Positions 5,652 through 5,746 of a stretch of 5,746 nt of DNA are shown here, piece by piece (the stretch's first letter is position 1; every line of letters starts with the position of its first letter). The notes below the pieces were generated by a model. That model searched no databases. It was given only the letters and a program-made list of their open reading frames with translations, and was not told the DNA's origin. Made by a program: the position numbers and the translations under genes. The DNA comes from Armatimonadota bacterium (GTDB lineage Bacteria > Armatimonadota > Zipacnadia > Zipacnadales > UBA11051). Location of the stretch: contig DPJP01000027.1 in assembly GCA_003542955.1 (NCBI GenBank), forward strand, positions 4,578 through 10,323. The letters are read 5' to 3'.

Positions 5652-5746
5652 GGCTGGTTGCTCCGGTGCTGGTGTTGATTGTGCACTGCTCTATGGACGT
5701 CACACGTGGCATGAAGGTTTGCGTGCGGGGACTGGCACCCATCCGG
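5652..5746. other. Region upstream of hypC, running to the window edge
   Basis: These 95 bp hold no complete gene. They contain the hypC ribosome binding site (5661-5664), the adjacent palindromes GACGTC (5696-5701) and CACGTG (5703-5708), and GGGGACTGGCACCC (5727-5740), which resembles dispersed short repeats of bacterial intergenic DNA. I see no convincing -35/-10 pair or sigma54 -24/-12 pair for the hyp operon; transcription may start further right, or upstream of a hypF lying outside the window. Confidence 0.4.

Noticed and set aside
5652..5746. Search for a sigma54 or sigma70 promoter in front of hypC
   Set aside because: No GG-N10-GC pair at -24/-12 with adequate flanks and no -35/-10 pair of acceptable quality was found.

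Overview
The window is GC-rich bacterial chromosomal DNA, densely coded and with short intergenic gaps. It has six protein genes: five on the minus strand and one, a CBS-domain gene, on the plus strand. I see no mobile element, CRISPR array, rRNA or tRNA. The phylum cannot be fixed from these genes. The hydrogenase maturation genes imply an organism that makes a [NiFe]-hydrogenase. The deacylase and transporter imply use of acylated amino acids or similar scavenged compounds.

Left part (1-2652), read leftwards: a strong sigma70-type promoter (TTGACC, 17-bp spacer, TATAAT) drives a 12-helix MFS transporter. A 144-bp gap follows, then an N-acyl-D-amino-acid deacylase-type amidohydrolase that runs off the left edge after 378 codons. 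The two are probably one transcription unit for uptake and hydrolysis of a common substrate.

Middle part (2603-3290): a 167-bp divergent intergenic region is unusually rich in dyad symmetry, including a perfect 14-bp palindrome, an 8-bp inverted repeat bracketing the -35 box, and paired CCTGCAGG sites. It leads into a small stand-alone tandem-CBS protein, which ends at a clear rho-independent terminator.

Right part (3291-5746), read leftwards and tail to tail with the CBS gene: hypC, hypD and hypE lie in a tight operon (4-bp GTGA overlap between hypC and hypD; the hypE ribosome binding site overlaps the hypD stop codon). HypC and HypD carry and assemble the Fe(CN)2CO group, and HypE makes the cyanide ligands. 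HypF, HypA, HypB and the hydrogenase itself are not in view; hypF would be expected beyond the right edge.

I found no convincing sign of an undescribed multi-gene system. The most interesting parts are the operator-like structure of the divergent region and the atypical metal-site sequence of the deacylase.
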